From assembly GCA_013400975.1 (NCBI GenBank), contig WBMZ01014045.1:48570-112569 (forward strand): a stretch of DNA of 64,000 bases, read 5' to 3'. This document shows positions 39,301-54,300 of the stretch, one piece after another. Position numbers and translations under genes: made by a program. The first letter of the stretch is position 1; the number at the start of each line of letters is the position of its first letter. The notes beneath the pieces were generated by a model that saw nothing but the letters and a program-made list of their open reading frames with translations, was not told where the DNA came from and ran no database searches. Origin of the DNA: Atrichornis clamosus (taxonomy: Eukaryota > Chordata > Aves > Passeriformes > Menuridae).

Positions 39301-42300
39301 ATTCTTCAATTATTCCATCTCATCTACTGAGCTTGAATGGTAACTGAGTCAAGAGGATTTGATTCATCAGTGTGTGTGTAGAAGATGTAGAAACTGCTAT
39401 CATATCCCGTAAGAAATAACAGAGCAAGAGTGAATCCAGTGTGCCTCAGTGCTCCTTACTCCCTACCACTCCTCCAGAAACAGGAGGATGGGAAGAGAAA
39501 TTAGGACAAGCCTGTATTTGTTTCTTCTAGGCCTTGCCCAGCATTGCACATCAATTAATGCAATGTCTCTGGGGCAACAATTCCCTGTTATTTCTGGTTT
39601 GTACCATGTTCTACACTCTGGAAACAGCACCAGTTGCATATCTTGCAGCTGAACAAAAGACTTTTTCCTTATCACTAAAATTCAGTTTGGACCTTAATGC
39701 TTTGCTGGATCTGTGTGTGAGCAGAGGAAAAACCCAGGAACAACAGCAGTTTCTACATCATCGATCTGGACATCACCAGACCCAAATGCTCCAGTTACCA
39801 ACTGAAGGGGGCACGTAAGTCACACCTTTCAGCCTCTTGGAAACCCCGGGGCTCCCTGTACCTGTTGGCTGAAGCTGGACTGTTTTCAACAGGTTGACTA
39901 TGTTTGGCTGAAGCTCTGAAATCCGTGGGAGGGATTCAACATTCAGGATGAACTGCGGGGCGTAAGCAATCCTTTCCAGCTCCACGGGGTCGGCATTTTT
40001 GGCTTTGATACCAAAGGTTACAACTCCAGCTTGCTTCAGAACATCTGATGGCTCCTCCACATCATCGCTTGACCTCCCAGCAACAAGGAGGACCAAAAAC
40101 TGAGGAACCCCTTCTTCAATCCTGCTTCCAGCTTCCTTCACAAACAGCCTCCTTACAGCTTCATCGAGTGCAGCTCCAATGTTCAGTTGCTTCCCAGTTT
40201 TAATCTTCATTCTTTTCACTTTGAGAAGCATATCTTGCTTAGATGAGTATTCAGCAAAGTCAAATTCAACTTGGATGGTGTCACTGAATTGAGCTACAGC
40301 GACTCGTGTGGCATCAGAACCCACGTTCAGGTCAGAAATTACTTTGTGCACAAAATCCCGGACGGCAGGAAAGCTGCCCAAGAGGTTGGCTGAGCCATCA
40401 ATCAGGAATAAAATATCTTTCTTGCTTTCTAGAATAAATTCACAAATGAAAAAAGGGGGGGAAAATGATATAAAGGCATTTTTCTTGTTATGTGTCATCC
40501 TAGAAACTTCTCTACAAATTAGCTGAGTTTCGATCTTTCAATATTTTCATTTCAAAGTCTTCAGGACTATACAGCATCTTTGATTTACTTATCTGAGGAG
40601 GAAGGGGAAACAAGGACATGTCTATCCTTACACTCATTAAATTCAGGCAACAGACAGAAATATCATATACTGTACCACATCAGATCATATAATAAATCGG
40701 CTGATTCAGCGATGTTTAAGGTCTAGCAATATATTGATAATACAGGCATGAAGTAAAGCAGCAGTGTAGGGTTGGTTGGTTGGGGTTTTTTTTTCTATTT
40801 AAAGGCTCAGTAGACAACAGATAGTTCATACCCGCATACACAAAACATTTTCTGTATTTTCTCCCACTTGCATCACAAGGAGTGTCTAAATCCATAGGTG
40901 AGCTATGCCTTTGGGAAGAGAAAAAACCTTTCACCTGTTTCCATTTGATGTTTTTTTGATCTTATTGAATACCCAAGCCTCTTGTATCTGTGTGTCTTAA
41001 CATGTTTCATATTAATCTTAATGTCCATACTAACCAATCCTGGTTGTTCTTATGTCTTCATGGGCACATAGCCACAATAATGGAATTCTTGAGCAAATAC
41101 CTGTTTTAAAAGGGTTAAACTTGCCAGCAGCTTTTGTATTTAATATTGGAGCATAACTTTGAATTTCTGGAGTCAAATCCAGCCTCTGTGACAGCCTGGT
41201 AACATCACTTTGACCAAGTGGCTCTGGGGATGGATTTGTCCACCTGTACCTGGCTAGACCTCTGCTCCTCTGTCCTCTTTGGCATGACCTTAACCTTCCC
41301 ACACCATTTCTTGTGGTCAAAAGCTCATGCTCCCATTGCCTGATTTAGTGCACATGATGCATTTACAGGTTGTGGCACTGTTATGGCAACAGAAAGGGAA
41401 CATCTGAGACAGTGACTGGTGGGCATAGACTCCCTAGGATCTTCCTTTGGTCCTGACCTACCAAAAGACTTAAAACTGTGCTTTTAAAGTGTGATAGCAA
41501 TGACTTGAACAAAATTAAGAGCTGCCAGTGTCAAGCCATGTATTCATAGAATCCTAGAATGGTTTGGTTTGGAAGGGACCTTAAAGATCACCTGGTTAAG
41601 CACAGCCATAACCACTTTGACGACTCAGGGCTTGAAGAGATGTCAAGGTGTACACTGGAAACAAGAAATTAACTTAAACAAGATTAACTTAATGCAGTCA
41701 GCATGCAGGAAGGTAGGTATTACCTGTTGGGGCGAGTGGAACCTCTTCCACACCTCCACTAACATATGTTGTTATAGGCTTATTTAACTCCTGGGGTAAA
41801 GCTGCCAGAGCACTGAAATCATCCATAAAATACACCATTCTTGGATTAAAGGCAATCTGTTCAAGCTCTGCCTTATCCGCACTCCTAACGCCAACAGCAA
41901 AAGTCAGCACTCCAGCCCGAGCTAATTCATTGGAAACTTGCAAGAAGGGATCGGCAGAGCTCCCTGCCGTCACCAGGACTAGGACCTGTGGCACTTGTTC
42001 ATTTATTCTGCTCCCACCAGCCTCCGTGAAGTGATTCGAGAGCACAAAGTTCAGTGCGGAGCCAGTGTTCAGCACCGACCCCCCCTTGGGCCTCAGCTGC
42101 CCCACACGCTGGATTATGTCTGATTTGGTTTGGTAGGAGTACAGGGAGAACTCGGTTTTGGGAGTGTCGCTAAATTGCACTAAGCCAACTCGGATTTTGT
42201 CACTGCCGACATCAAGGTAGTTAACTAGGGTGGCAACAAAGTCCCGCACAAAGGGGAAGTTGGCATTTCCGACGTTGAGTGATCCATCCAAAAGAAAGAT

Positions 42301-45300
42301 GATATCCCTTTTGGTTACTTGAACTGCAGTAGAGCACAGAAAACAACATGAGACATCACAGAAAACAAAAATGGAATTTTTTTTCATGTGTGCATGCAGC
42401 ATACGCCGTACACGCATGTAAACCATGTTAGCAGAAAGAGAGAGGAGCAAGAGGGTGATCAGCACAGAAGTAACAAGGATTTTTCTGGAAATGACTGGGT
42501 TGGGCAGGGAAGGATTATCCAAAAACTCTTTTAAATGTCAGGTTTGCCAAGTAACCAATTTGGATGGTGTTTTGAGTGGGTATTAAAAATAACTTTTACT
42601 GAAGTTTAGAAAAGCCAGTCCAGACAAGGCTGCAACAGCTGCCTGAGGACACCTGCCTTCTTGACCTCTGCACTTTAATGTCTGTAGTTTTGGACATCCC
42701 TTTTGTGCGCTGTTGAAGGGGGAGGAATTTCCCACTTTTGGCAGTAAGCAGCCAAGTCTTGGTTCCTTTTTTAAGATTAATCCTTCCTGGGCTATCTCCC
42801 AGCACCTGAGCCCCAGGATATAGATCTACACCCCAAAGATACCACGTGATCATCACCCTGTGCTTTTTTTGTCCAGATCACAGGCCAAAATGCCAAGATT
42901 TTAAGTAAGATCTCAGAGAACTGATGAGTTGGCCCATCCAAGACATCCCCCCGGATGCCTTCCTCCAAATGAGTTATTCAAGAATTTATTTATGCCCATT
43001 GCTAATTCTGTCCATTATATTTCTGTTTAAAGCATTTCTGGCTAGATCCATCCATTCTCTAGATTGCTTTGTCCCTGTAAGCATGCAGTCCTGTATATAA
43101 AATATGTAAATACTGAGATATTCAAAGTAAAAAGGAAAAAAAGGACTCTGGAATACAGGGATTGCTCTCAGATTTTACAGATTGTCTTGGCTTTCTGTAT
43201 TTTTAATTTTTCCCAGAAAAGTGCTATTCAAGGCCTAGGATGAGACAATACACAGTTAAAATATAACTGCCCAGTGCCAAAATCAGTTTTGTTACTACTA
43301 ATAATAATTTGTAGGGGTAGGTTATGATCACTTGCTTATTATGTATGTGAATAGATGTGAGTACAAAAAAAAAGACTGGAAAAATAGAAAAGCTGCATGA
43401 ATGACCTTTAAAGAACATGAAAACACAGAAACTTTTTTAATTTACATTGAAAAATAAAAACATCAGATTTGGTGTATAGCCATGCAAAACTGTATTAGCT
43501 GGAAACACATTCTGAAACAAAGCTTATTAAATGAGAAGTCCTGTGATATTCATCTTCATTAAGGACAAGTATTGGCAAATTGATTTTAAAATGTCTGCTC
43601 TTCATGTAAATCAGTCACAAGCTTTAATTCTTTCAGGACTCTTTCCAAACACTCTGTTTCTTTTGCACTGCAGTTTATAATTTTAAATTACATGAGAAAC
43701 TAGAAAAAAATATGGACACGGTTCAACAGCCACTGAAGCCGATGAGAACCTCACTACTGATCTTACTGGGAGCTGGAAGAAGTCCTGCTTTTCTAATGTT
43801 TACGTGCCATGAGAGAAATACAAGTTTCAAATGTGATCTAGAGCAACATGGATTCAACCTCAAGCATCTCTGTCGGGAAGAAATCCCGAGAAACTTGGTA
43901 TAAAATCTCTGTGCACCTGGAACATCTCTTGAAATGGGGGGGAGCTCCCTCAAAAGACACAACCCTATCAGTTGAACTGCTTCCAAAGGCTTCCAAAGTC
44001 TACTGATGTCAATGGCAAGACCACTGGCTTCACGGGGCTTTGGATCATCTTCTAAGCAGATTAAATGGAAATCAACTCTGAAATATTCTCATACGCCTCT
44101 TAGGGCTTGAGAAGAGTAATTAATAAGAAAACTAAATATGTTCTTAAAGGGTGAGTTTCTGTCCAACAGTGTCAGGGTAGCTTTCTCTGAACATCTCCAT
44201 GAACACATGGGCTTATGTTCCTTACACTCTGAAGAAACCTCTGCTTTCCTGATCAAATGCCCACTACGGACAATTCCCAAATGGAGGAAGAGATTGTAAC
44301 ATTCACAGTGTCTCCTATTCATAGGTTACACAACCCCTAAGAAGAGCAAAAGCCTCTGTTGCATGATTTAGCTACCTAACTAGTAAAGCACATCTTCCAC
44401 ATCTAGGCCTTTAAATGTTGATGACAAATACGGAACAGGACAAAATTCTCCAGGAAGGAATGACAAAGCTGTAACAACAACCACACTGTCAAGTACACCA
44501 ACCTGTTCATGCACTTGCTAATCAAAGAGACATTTAACCATGCTGGAACATGCGTTTGATGTGTTTTTCTCCAATATCTCTACATGTCATAGAATAAGAG
44601 CTGCCAAACATATAAACCATATCTCCTTAATTAGGAAAAGGCAATTAATTACCTGGCGGTGGTTCTTGGACAATCAGTCCTCCAGAGAGTGTCCGGATAG
44701 GTGACAGCACTTCAGGAAGAATGGCTTGCATGAACTGGAGGCGGAAGTCATTTGGGTTGAACACAAAATCTCTTTCATGGGCAATTTCTTGAAGCTCTGC
44801 CAGGTCGGCATTTCTCGACCCAACGGCAAGGATCACTATCCGGTTCCTTTTCATCTCCGCAGCAGCTTGGTCCACAGCATCCCTGGACTTACCCCCAGTG
44901 ATGAGCACCAGCATGGGGAGCACCCCTTCCTCCATCCTGCACCCGGCAGCACTGGTGAAGAAGTTGTTCCTCACAAAGTCCAGTGCTGAGCCAGTGTTGA
45001 GCGTCGTGCCACCCATGAGCTTCATCCTCCTCACGTTGGCCATCACATCCTTTCTGGTCTGGTGGGTGTTAAAATAAAACTCTGGCTTCACAGTGTCTGC
45101 ATACTGTGCCACCGCCACCTGGATCAGGTCGGGTCCAACCTCCAGCCTCTGGACAATTTTGGCAACGAAATCACGGATTGCGTTAAAAGGGGCAGCCCCC
45201 AAAGCAGTTGAGCCATCTATCAGGAAGACTATATCCTTCTTGTTCACTTCAATAACTGCAAGTAACACATGAACATCACGTTAGCCTTCACCAAAATCCA

Positions 45301-48300
45301 CATCAATTCTATGTCAATAGCTCAGCAATGTTTAGGACTTCTTGTTTGCTTGGACTACTGTTACTTTCAAGGCCTTTAAAAGGATCTTGATTTCAAAACA
45401 GAATTATCTTCTAGGCTCTAGCAGAGGGCTAATAATAAATTTGACTTTCTCCCCTTTTTAAACATGGAAGAGTTGAAGAGTTGCAAAAGTTATAGGCTTT
45501 ACACACTTGAATATTAAAATACATATACATGTCAAAGCAAGAATGAAAGGCAAACAATGAGGAGAAACCTTGGCACTCAGATGTCACATGAGATACAATA
45601 AGCAGATGATGATCCCTCTATCTGCATTGGAACCATCTGAATGGTGATGGTTTGGTATCAAAAGGATTATGTTCCCGGGAGCAATGACACAAGAACAGTC
45701 TCCATGTACTCAACATACCTGGATTTTGGGTCTTCACAACCTATATCTTATTCCTGATCTTACAAAAATAAGTTATGACTTTTCTTGGCACAGCTAGTCC
45801 AGTCATGGATGAGCTGGTTTATATTCTGGTTGCCGTGTCTTTAGCAAACAGGTTCCCAAGGTTGCAACCTCTGGAACTTTATTATTGATGATGGCAGAGG
45901 ACACAGAAAGAGCACAATTAGCTTTCCAGTGCCACGGCTAAGTTTGAAGAACAATTGTTAGGGAGGACAAAATCTCTGTTGTATGGCATTGGAACTAAAG
46001 CATCATCATATTTACTACAGCAAATATATTTTTTAAAAGGTAAATATTAACAGGACCAATACCAGTGTGATAACAGTATTATACATGATTGCCATGGGGC
46101 CTAAACTTAATAATATCTTTTAGACAAACCCTCTCCCATCATCACCTCCCTGATTTCATGCCATTGATGTGAAAAAGGAAACTTTGTGTTGCTTCCAAAT
46201 TATGCTGGAGTACTGTGGATCACCCACCCACCTAAGAGCTCCTGGGATGGGCTCAGTATTCAAGGAGGCAGGTCCCTCACCTCCCAGGCTCACTGCCATG
46301 CCCAGTGCACAGCCTGGGGGGAGAGGACACCCGGCATAGCCGGGATCTCACGCCCCTCAGGGCAAGCAGTAGCAAACCCTGTCTTGCCCTGCCTGGATGG
46401 AGGAGAGCATCCCCCCCAGCCCATCAGGGCTCCTCTGCGTGGATGCTGTTTGCTTTGGACTTCAACAAAGAACAAAACTCTGGCTGCAGTCCTCCCTGGC
46501 CAGGCTACAGCTGGCCATGGATAGTGCTCTCAAAGGCTGGGCGCTGACAGGTTTCTCATTATGGGTGAGTGCCATGAGACCAGGCTGCCCCAATGAGTGA
46601 TTTGGAGCTGGGGATGACATCTGTGACACAGCTGACCCTCTGCCCTCAGACAACAAAAACCTGCCTCCCCCAGCAAGTGTGATCCTTTGCAAATGCCTCT
46701 CACAGAGCTGTGCTGGACAAAGTTTCATTAAGGACCAGTTGTAAAAAATGGAAGTTTAACATTGCCTGCTGTGGTGCTGTGGGACACAAAATGATGACAA
46801 CGTGCTTAAAGGGTGGTGCCCTCCCCAAGCCACAACCTCAGGTGAGCTGCCGGTGGCCTGCAATTGGCTGCCCAGCTGACAGAACAGCTACACACAAAGC
46901 AACGAGGGTTTGTTTAAATGATCCCTTTCCCAGAGCTGTGATTTCCACCATTCATCCCTCCAGCCAGGTTTTTTTTCCTCATCAGTTACTCTGGGGGGGA
47001 GAGGGCTGAAAACAGGAAAGTTTCCAAACGGATAACAAGGGCTGAAATCTCTGCTTTGTATCATCCAGGAGAAATGTCGAAAACACATCCTGAGCTTGTC
47101 AGCAGCTAGAAAACCAAAAGTGGAGAACCCAAAGACTTTTGGGGGAAACATCAAAGGAGTTTTAGAAAGACGAGCGAGGCTGGAAAGGAAGAGTTCCCTC
47201 TGCTACTCATTCCTCTTGCAGCTCTCAAATCTTGCAGTATGTTTCCTCAGAGGCATGCAAGAACCTAACTCAAAACACAGAGGAAGAAACAACCCATGGT
47301 GCTGGTTTGCATGGACACAATTAAAGCAAAAGCTTGTAAGCAGGGCTGAACACATCTCATAGGGTTTAATCCAAAGCCTTGTAAAGCTGATGGCAAGTCT
47401 CCCAAGAATTTCAAAGGATTTGGGATTAAAGCATTGTATCTTATACTCTAAAAGTTGGGAATGTTGGAGGGTGTCAGCACTGAACCCAGCCCCACATAGT
47501 TCCATCCTCATTCCATCCATCTCAGCTGTTTTTGGTGAAGCACCTCATCTGACTTAATCATCCAGGCTCCCCCAGCGGCTGAAGGAGCAGAAAGGCACTT
47601 TGGAACATCCCTTCATCCCAGGAGGACAACTGTACAGCCAGAGAGCTAAAGTGAAGCGAGGTGACTGCAGTATTTCCTAGGAACACTTGGCACCTCAGTG
47701 GGTTTGGCATTCCTTTTGGCCTGCGGCATGTCTCCCAAACTTCTTTACACTGCAGGCTTCCAAATTGCTGATGTGAATCAAGTAAACCAGTCAAAATTGA
47801 TTTCCATGGATGCTAGGGATAGGAAATTTCCTAAAAACTGCCCTTGAAAATATCCACTTCCCCATTTAGCATATCCATCTGTATGTAATTGTAGAGGCTG
47901 GTGTAGTACCTTCCACAACTAAGCTGGCATTTTAAATGAGAAACATGCAAGTGCAGGTGAAACCAAATGTACCAACATTTTTAATCTTGCCATTCAAACT
48001 GTTGAAAATCAGAGTGGGGGAAAAAGAAGTTTTCCATTGGCTTGCATGGATCCCAGCATGCACATTTTAGATAGACATGCTGATTTCATATTATTTAGCT
48101 TAATATGGTTCTTGTAGGGTGCTACAAGAAAAAATTGTTAATGTTCTTTCCTGGAATAATCAAGGCAAGGTCATAAAATGATCTCTTAGGCAAATTCCTC
48201 CCTTTGATTTGAGCCACGGGATAGCAATCATGTTTAGACATGGATCAGGGAAGACATCTGGAATGCAGTTTTATATGTCAACATACACCATGAGGAACAG

Positions 48301-51300
48301 TGCGTACAGAACTCCAGACTGACAACGGGATCCCAAAAGTGTTGTTTGCATCAAGCATCCTGTTAATTAAGTGCAGCAGCTCCAGCCTGGCCCCTTCCAG
48401 GGGCCTCTGCAATATGACATATTGTGTCTTTCATAAATCACCTACTGGCCACCTAAATCCAGATATTCATTATTCTACTGCACCCAAGCTAGTCCAGACA
48501 TAATGTCAGTGGGACTTAAGGTGACAAGCGAACCTAAGTGAAATATGAGCAACTACATTTTTATTTCCCATGGCCTCGTGGAAAGCTGCAAACTTTCTAA
48601 GTTAGTGGATCAAAGGGAAATACATGTTACCAAGGTCGGGATTTCACTTCAGAAGAACTAAGTGCATTCAGCTTTTAAGTTCGACAACACAGGAATTTCA
48701 CCCTTTTCCCAAGGGCAGCCCAGAGCTTCAGTGAGGTACGGAGTTTGTTTTAGCAAGCTGATAATTTCAGCTCTGGTAAATAGGGATCCATTTACCATTC
48801 CTGTTACCTTCCTCAGTCCCATTTTATTGTCATGACGCTTCCAACTGACATATAAGCTTCCATGGCACAAATGTTTTTACAACTGGCAGTGCTGCAGTGT
48901 TTACTCCCAGGGTGCTTAGATACCCCAATAAGGATTGTATGAGCTTTTTTACACTCTGGTTTTTTTATACTCTGTTCTGTCTTTTAAAACCCCATATCAT
49001 GCCAGTTATTGCAACAAAACCTCACAGTTTTTTGAGAGAAAACACACTAGGCCAATGGTTTTGTGCATAGGAAACCACAGGACTATTTGTCTTTCCCATT
49101 GCTTCTCCATAACCATACAAGGTGAATTGAAAAAAAAAAAATTTAAAGTAATTAAAGAATTAAATATGCTTGTAAAGTTTGCAAAAGCTCATTCATTCAT
49201 CAATTCACCAAAATGCAACGGTCTAGAAAGGCATACATACCTTCAGTCACAATGGTTGGGGCCGCTAACAAAATGAGTCTTTGGGCCACTCCAACAATGT
49301 TGGGCAGTAATAATTCTTGAAGAGCATCAAGGTTACGGATATCCAGGGCAGTGTATGCGAAGCTTCCATCAGTAGCAATCTGCTGCAGCTCTGCACTGTC
49401 AGCATTCAGGACCCCAATGCTAAACGAAAATATACCAGCTTGCTTCACTGCTAACAAGCCCTCTCGGATATCATCACTAGACTCTCCACCACTTATCAGC
49501 ACTAAAATCTGAGGCACCGCTTCCTCTATCCTGCTGCCTCCCGCCTGGGTGAAGAGGTTCTCCACCACAAACTCCAGTGCCGCACCGGTGTTCGCCTCCT
49601 CGCCCCCGCGGAAGCCGAGTGCCTTCACGGCATCCAGAACATCCGCTTTGGTGGAGTAGCTGTTCAAAGCGAACTCGGTTCTGGGTTGATCACTATACTG
49701 CACCACCCCAATGTGTATCTGCTGAGCTCCAACTCTGAGGATTTCAATCAAATTTACAAGGAAATTGCGTATGGCTGGAAAATTGACACTTCCGATGTTG
49801 TTTGATCCGTCAATAAGGAAAATAAGGTCAGCGGACTCTTGAGCTTTAAAAAAAAGAAATGCAAAAGGTGAAAGCATTAAAATGGGTGATTACATGCAGT
49901 TGTACAGTGTTCTGACATGTTTCTTGGAAAACCAGTGAGAAACACGAAAATGAGAAAACAAAACACGTGATCATTGAGGAGGTGACTTTTGCCTCTTAGT
50001 TCTGCATTCTGATTGAATATGAGCTCTCAGGCCCTTTCCAGCAGCATCTATGGCCCATCAAGGGAGGGCTTGGCTGGACACAACCTGAGCTGGTGGCTGC
50101 AGCAACACGGGGGTCAGCATTATTGACATGCAAGGAGAAGCCTTGGCAAAATACAGTTTTGGGAAATCTAGAGCCATTCCATCAGTGGCCAGTACTGTCC
50201 AAATATTTAGAGAGATCCAAAAGAAAAAAGGTGGATTTTGGTGGCAATTCTTGCTGAAGGTAAGGGGTGAGGAGATTTATCATTGTAGTCTTTTTTTTTT
50301 TGGAAGAAGCCAACATATACTGGATGCAGGAAAATTTTCAGCCTCTCTGTCACAATTCTGCTCTTTTTCTGGTTAAACAGAGGCTGAATAAATGGGCTTC
50401 TTCCATCATGAAGAAGTATTATTTGAAATGCATTTTTTAGAAAAAATTGAAAATATTTTAGTTATTTTTCTTGCACTGTAACTCTTTGACCAGCTGCCAG
50501 CATCCACCTGATGTTATTTGTCTAGCAGGCTGACCCACACCATTCTCAACCCAGGTCACGCAAAAATTGTGTCACTTTAAATATTTTGCACAAAGATGGG
50601 TTGACTATTGCCAGAGGAGTCTGGTCTATATTTTTCGTATGGAATCTGGATATTCAATCGAGGAATGCAGAAGCAGGTTAAAAAAGGGTGATGAAATCAG
50701 TCATGACACAATTATCCAACTCTACTTGTTGTGACCATACCCAGATGATCGCAAGCATTTGCTGAGAATATACACACACCAAACAAAACTTGTACACGGC
50801 ATAAACATGGCATTAAGGGGGAGTATTTTTGCTGTGAGACTTACCAAAGCAGACCCAAAATGCCCTGGTGTCTGCTCTCACTCCTTTAGATCAACTAATT
50901 TTACCATTGACATCACCAAGAGCTGTATGCATGGAAAAAAAAGTGGGGAAGAAGACCCCAAAGAATGCTCAGATGTTTCCATGCTTTACTGCCCAATCTC
51001 ATTAAGAACTCAAGTTTTAGACTATTTGCAAATGAATGACAAGCAACATTGAGAAATTTGTCTCAGTCAGCTCTCAACTTTTGAAAGCCAAATGTGAAAC
51101 CAGTAGCAAAACTGGCGTGTGGTTTAGCAAGGCCAGGAATAAACCCAAGCTCTTTGCTATTAACCAGCATTGCCAATAATTTTTTTTTTTTTTGCCTATT
51201 TAGTTGTTTTTCTGGTACATGTTTTCATACACCAGAAGATTCAAATAATGCTGCAATTGCAGAGACAAAGGAGAAGGTCTGAAGGACACCATCGCTCCCC

Positions 51301-54300
51301 TGGGCCAACTCAGTGGCCAGTGCTGGGTTGGAGAACATCATCAGGGAATTTCAAAGAGGTCCAGGATTTATCTTTCCATCGAGACAAAATTTAGGGATGC
51401 TTAGGATTGGTTTTACTGTGCCTTTTTCAGTTGGGATGTGCACGTTCGATTTCATTGTAAAAACAAAAGGGACATCTCAGAGTGGTTGTACCCAGGGCTG
51501 ATTTAGACACCCTGGATATCTTTTTTGAGGAACAAGATTTCAGTCACTAATGGGTGTCATCACGGCAGCTCAGGCTGCTCCCGCTGGAGGGAAAATAGAT
51601 GTGAAACAGATGTGTTGGATAATTTGTCATCACTGTAAAAAAACCTTGTACTTCAGTGCACATTTATGGAACAAGCCGGTGTGGAGAACAAATAAAAGCA
51701 TGCTGGTTACACAACTAAGCAAGGAGGGTCAGATGAGACAGACAGCTCAGATTCAACAAATACTTCAGGGCAAACTCAGGGCTGACTGTTGTACTTACGT
51801 GAGTCAGCTCCAGGGACTACCACAGACCAACAGTTTGGGTTCTCTATACTGGAACCACTATGGGACTGGGGCTTTTTTACTCTTGCATTTCATATTTGGG
51901 CTCATTTCTAACATAGCATCCATGGCACTTTTATACACTTTAATGCCACGTGTAGTTATCAGCTGAATAAATGACTACTTAAACTCTTAAGCAGTTATTT
52001 GTACCATGCTTTGCACACTGCTGTCATCCAAGGTTTAGGACCTGTCACATCTTTTCCCACGTTTAACAATACTCTGTATATCGCCCATGCAAGTCACACA
52101 GGGGCAAAACTACAGTAGTAGGATTAACTTAAATTTGTGTTACAGGATGGGAAGGAAATGCTTGCAAAAAATACCTTTGAGCAGAAATAAACTTGGAAAT
52201 GCATTATATACATGAAGTAGGAATTTGGCTTTAAAGCTTTTGAAGAAATGTCTGTGACTCCAGATGTTTCCATTCAATGGGGTTACCTGCTAGCATGGCC
52301 CAGAGGAGGACAGCTGGCTTCCAGAGACCAATTCCCCTATTGATTTCAGCAGGGAAGCACTGGGGGTCCTTCATGATGAAGATTCCCAACAGCCACTAGA
52401 GTGCTGCCAACAGGTTGGGTGTAACATTCATTTTCCACATATACTGGTGTCATTTTCCTAGCATTGGTAAGCCTTTTGTCATGTTTCTGGGGCAGCTACT
52501 CCCCTGTGGCTTTCATGTGACCTGGATATTTGCCCTGTCAAGCACTTTGCACGATAAAAAACACACATGAGCACAGCCTTTTGGTGTTGCTCGGTGTCAT
52601 GCAGTGATGGAGAGCACCCAGTGGGACTGGCGTGAGGGTTAATCAGGCAAGACAACACAGGGGGATTAATGTCACACTGCCTCATCACACTGCTGTGGCC
52701 TTACATCGCCCCACAAGCTATCGACCTTCAGATGGAGTCTCAGGAATAAAAAGAAAGGTTTGATCTCCAGGACTTCTGTTTTGAAAAACAACAAAGCTGC
52801 TCAGAAGGCCTTTGCCATGCTGGAATTTCATAAACAGAGAAGGGATGGAGGAAGACTGTATTTTTTTTTTTTTCGCAGGGAAATTGGGCCCCTGTGTTGC
52901 GGTCAGTGCAGATCTGTTGAATCCAATGTGGTTTGCAGGGAGGTTTCAGTCATGGGAAGGGTCCAGCACTCCAGCAGGTGGAAGCCATGGGCTTGTAGAG
53001 AAGGCATTCACATCACTCTCCAACCACATACCTTCTCCAGGAGCATGAGGAGACAGCCTAAGGGACAGCTCAGGGGTGGGCTTTCAGCAGAGAAACTCTC
53101 CACCCAGCTTCTTTTGCTGTCTTCAGTCAAGAATGAGACTTTCTGGAGTGGCACATTGCCTATCTCCCTGTCCCCCCACCTAGCTCTAAGGGGACACCCA
53201 GCAGGGTGTCCCCAGGACTGGTATTGATCTTCTCAGCCTCCGGAGGATTTTTGGTCAGGGTCACCATCAGGCCTGGTGTGTTCATTCCCTATTTCCCTGC
53301 TTTGGGAGTGGATAGGACAGGGCAATTTACTAACTCTGCAGAGCTCCCTACGCTTGCATTTCCGTGCCATGTGTGCCAAAGGAAGGCCACAACGTGCTGC
53401 TGCCCATCCAAGGACTCCTGCCTCGACTCCTGGCATGCCTGGCAGGGATGCCAGCGTGGTCTGCAAACAATGGCACCTCAGCAGCTGCAAACACGGGGCC
53501 ACACGCTTCAAACCTTTGTTTTTAAACCTCTGAACGTCCATCTCAGTCTTGCCCCTACAGAGTGGCAGCGCCAAACAGCACAACGCCAGCAGATACCACC
53601 AGTCAGCCATTACCTGTGACGTCTTTAACCAGTCCTTTGGCCCCAGCCTTTTCTGGAGTCACGGATGAGCGGACACTTGCCCCTAAGTCTCCAGCTATGC
53701 TGTGGAGAGCGGTAAAATTCTCTAGGTTGAAGCAGTGCGTATCGAGGGGTTGGCTCGCTACTTCCTTTAGCTCCCCTTCCACTGCATCCCGAATGCCGAG
53801 CGCAAACATGTTTACACAGGCTGAGTTAAGGACAGATGAGGGCAGAACCACATCATCCCGGGGTCGTCCATCCGTTAACACTATAATAACCTGGGGCACG
53901 CCTTCGCTGGCTCTGCTTCCAGCAGCTTTAGTGAGGTGGTTCTCGATTAGGTACTCTAATCCTTTTCCAGGCTTGGTGCCTCCCCCCACGTAAGTCATGT
54001 TGGCAATATGGGACAGGACGTCTCGGGTAGAGGGGTAGGTATTTAACTGGAACTCTGTGCGGGGATTTCCGCTGAACTGGACCAAGGCAAAGCGAAAATC
54101 ATTTCCTCCCACATCTAAAGTTTTTACAACATCATAGAGAAACTCTCGAACGAGTTGGAAGTGTTCCTTCCCAACGCTCCAGGAGGAATCCACTAGAAAT
54201 ATTATATCAGCCATGGCAACGGTTTTGACAGCTTTAAAAAAACAAATGGGGGTTTAGGATTTTCTATCGGTCAGCACAAGCCTCCTCCTCCTCCTCCTCC

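Noticed and set aside
53233..53610. Open frame downstream of N10 as extra coding sequence
   Set aside because: It lies in the intron after a good donor; no acceptor or homology, and N10 joins N9 in phase.
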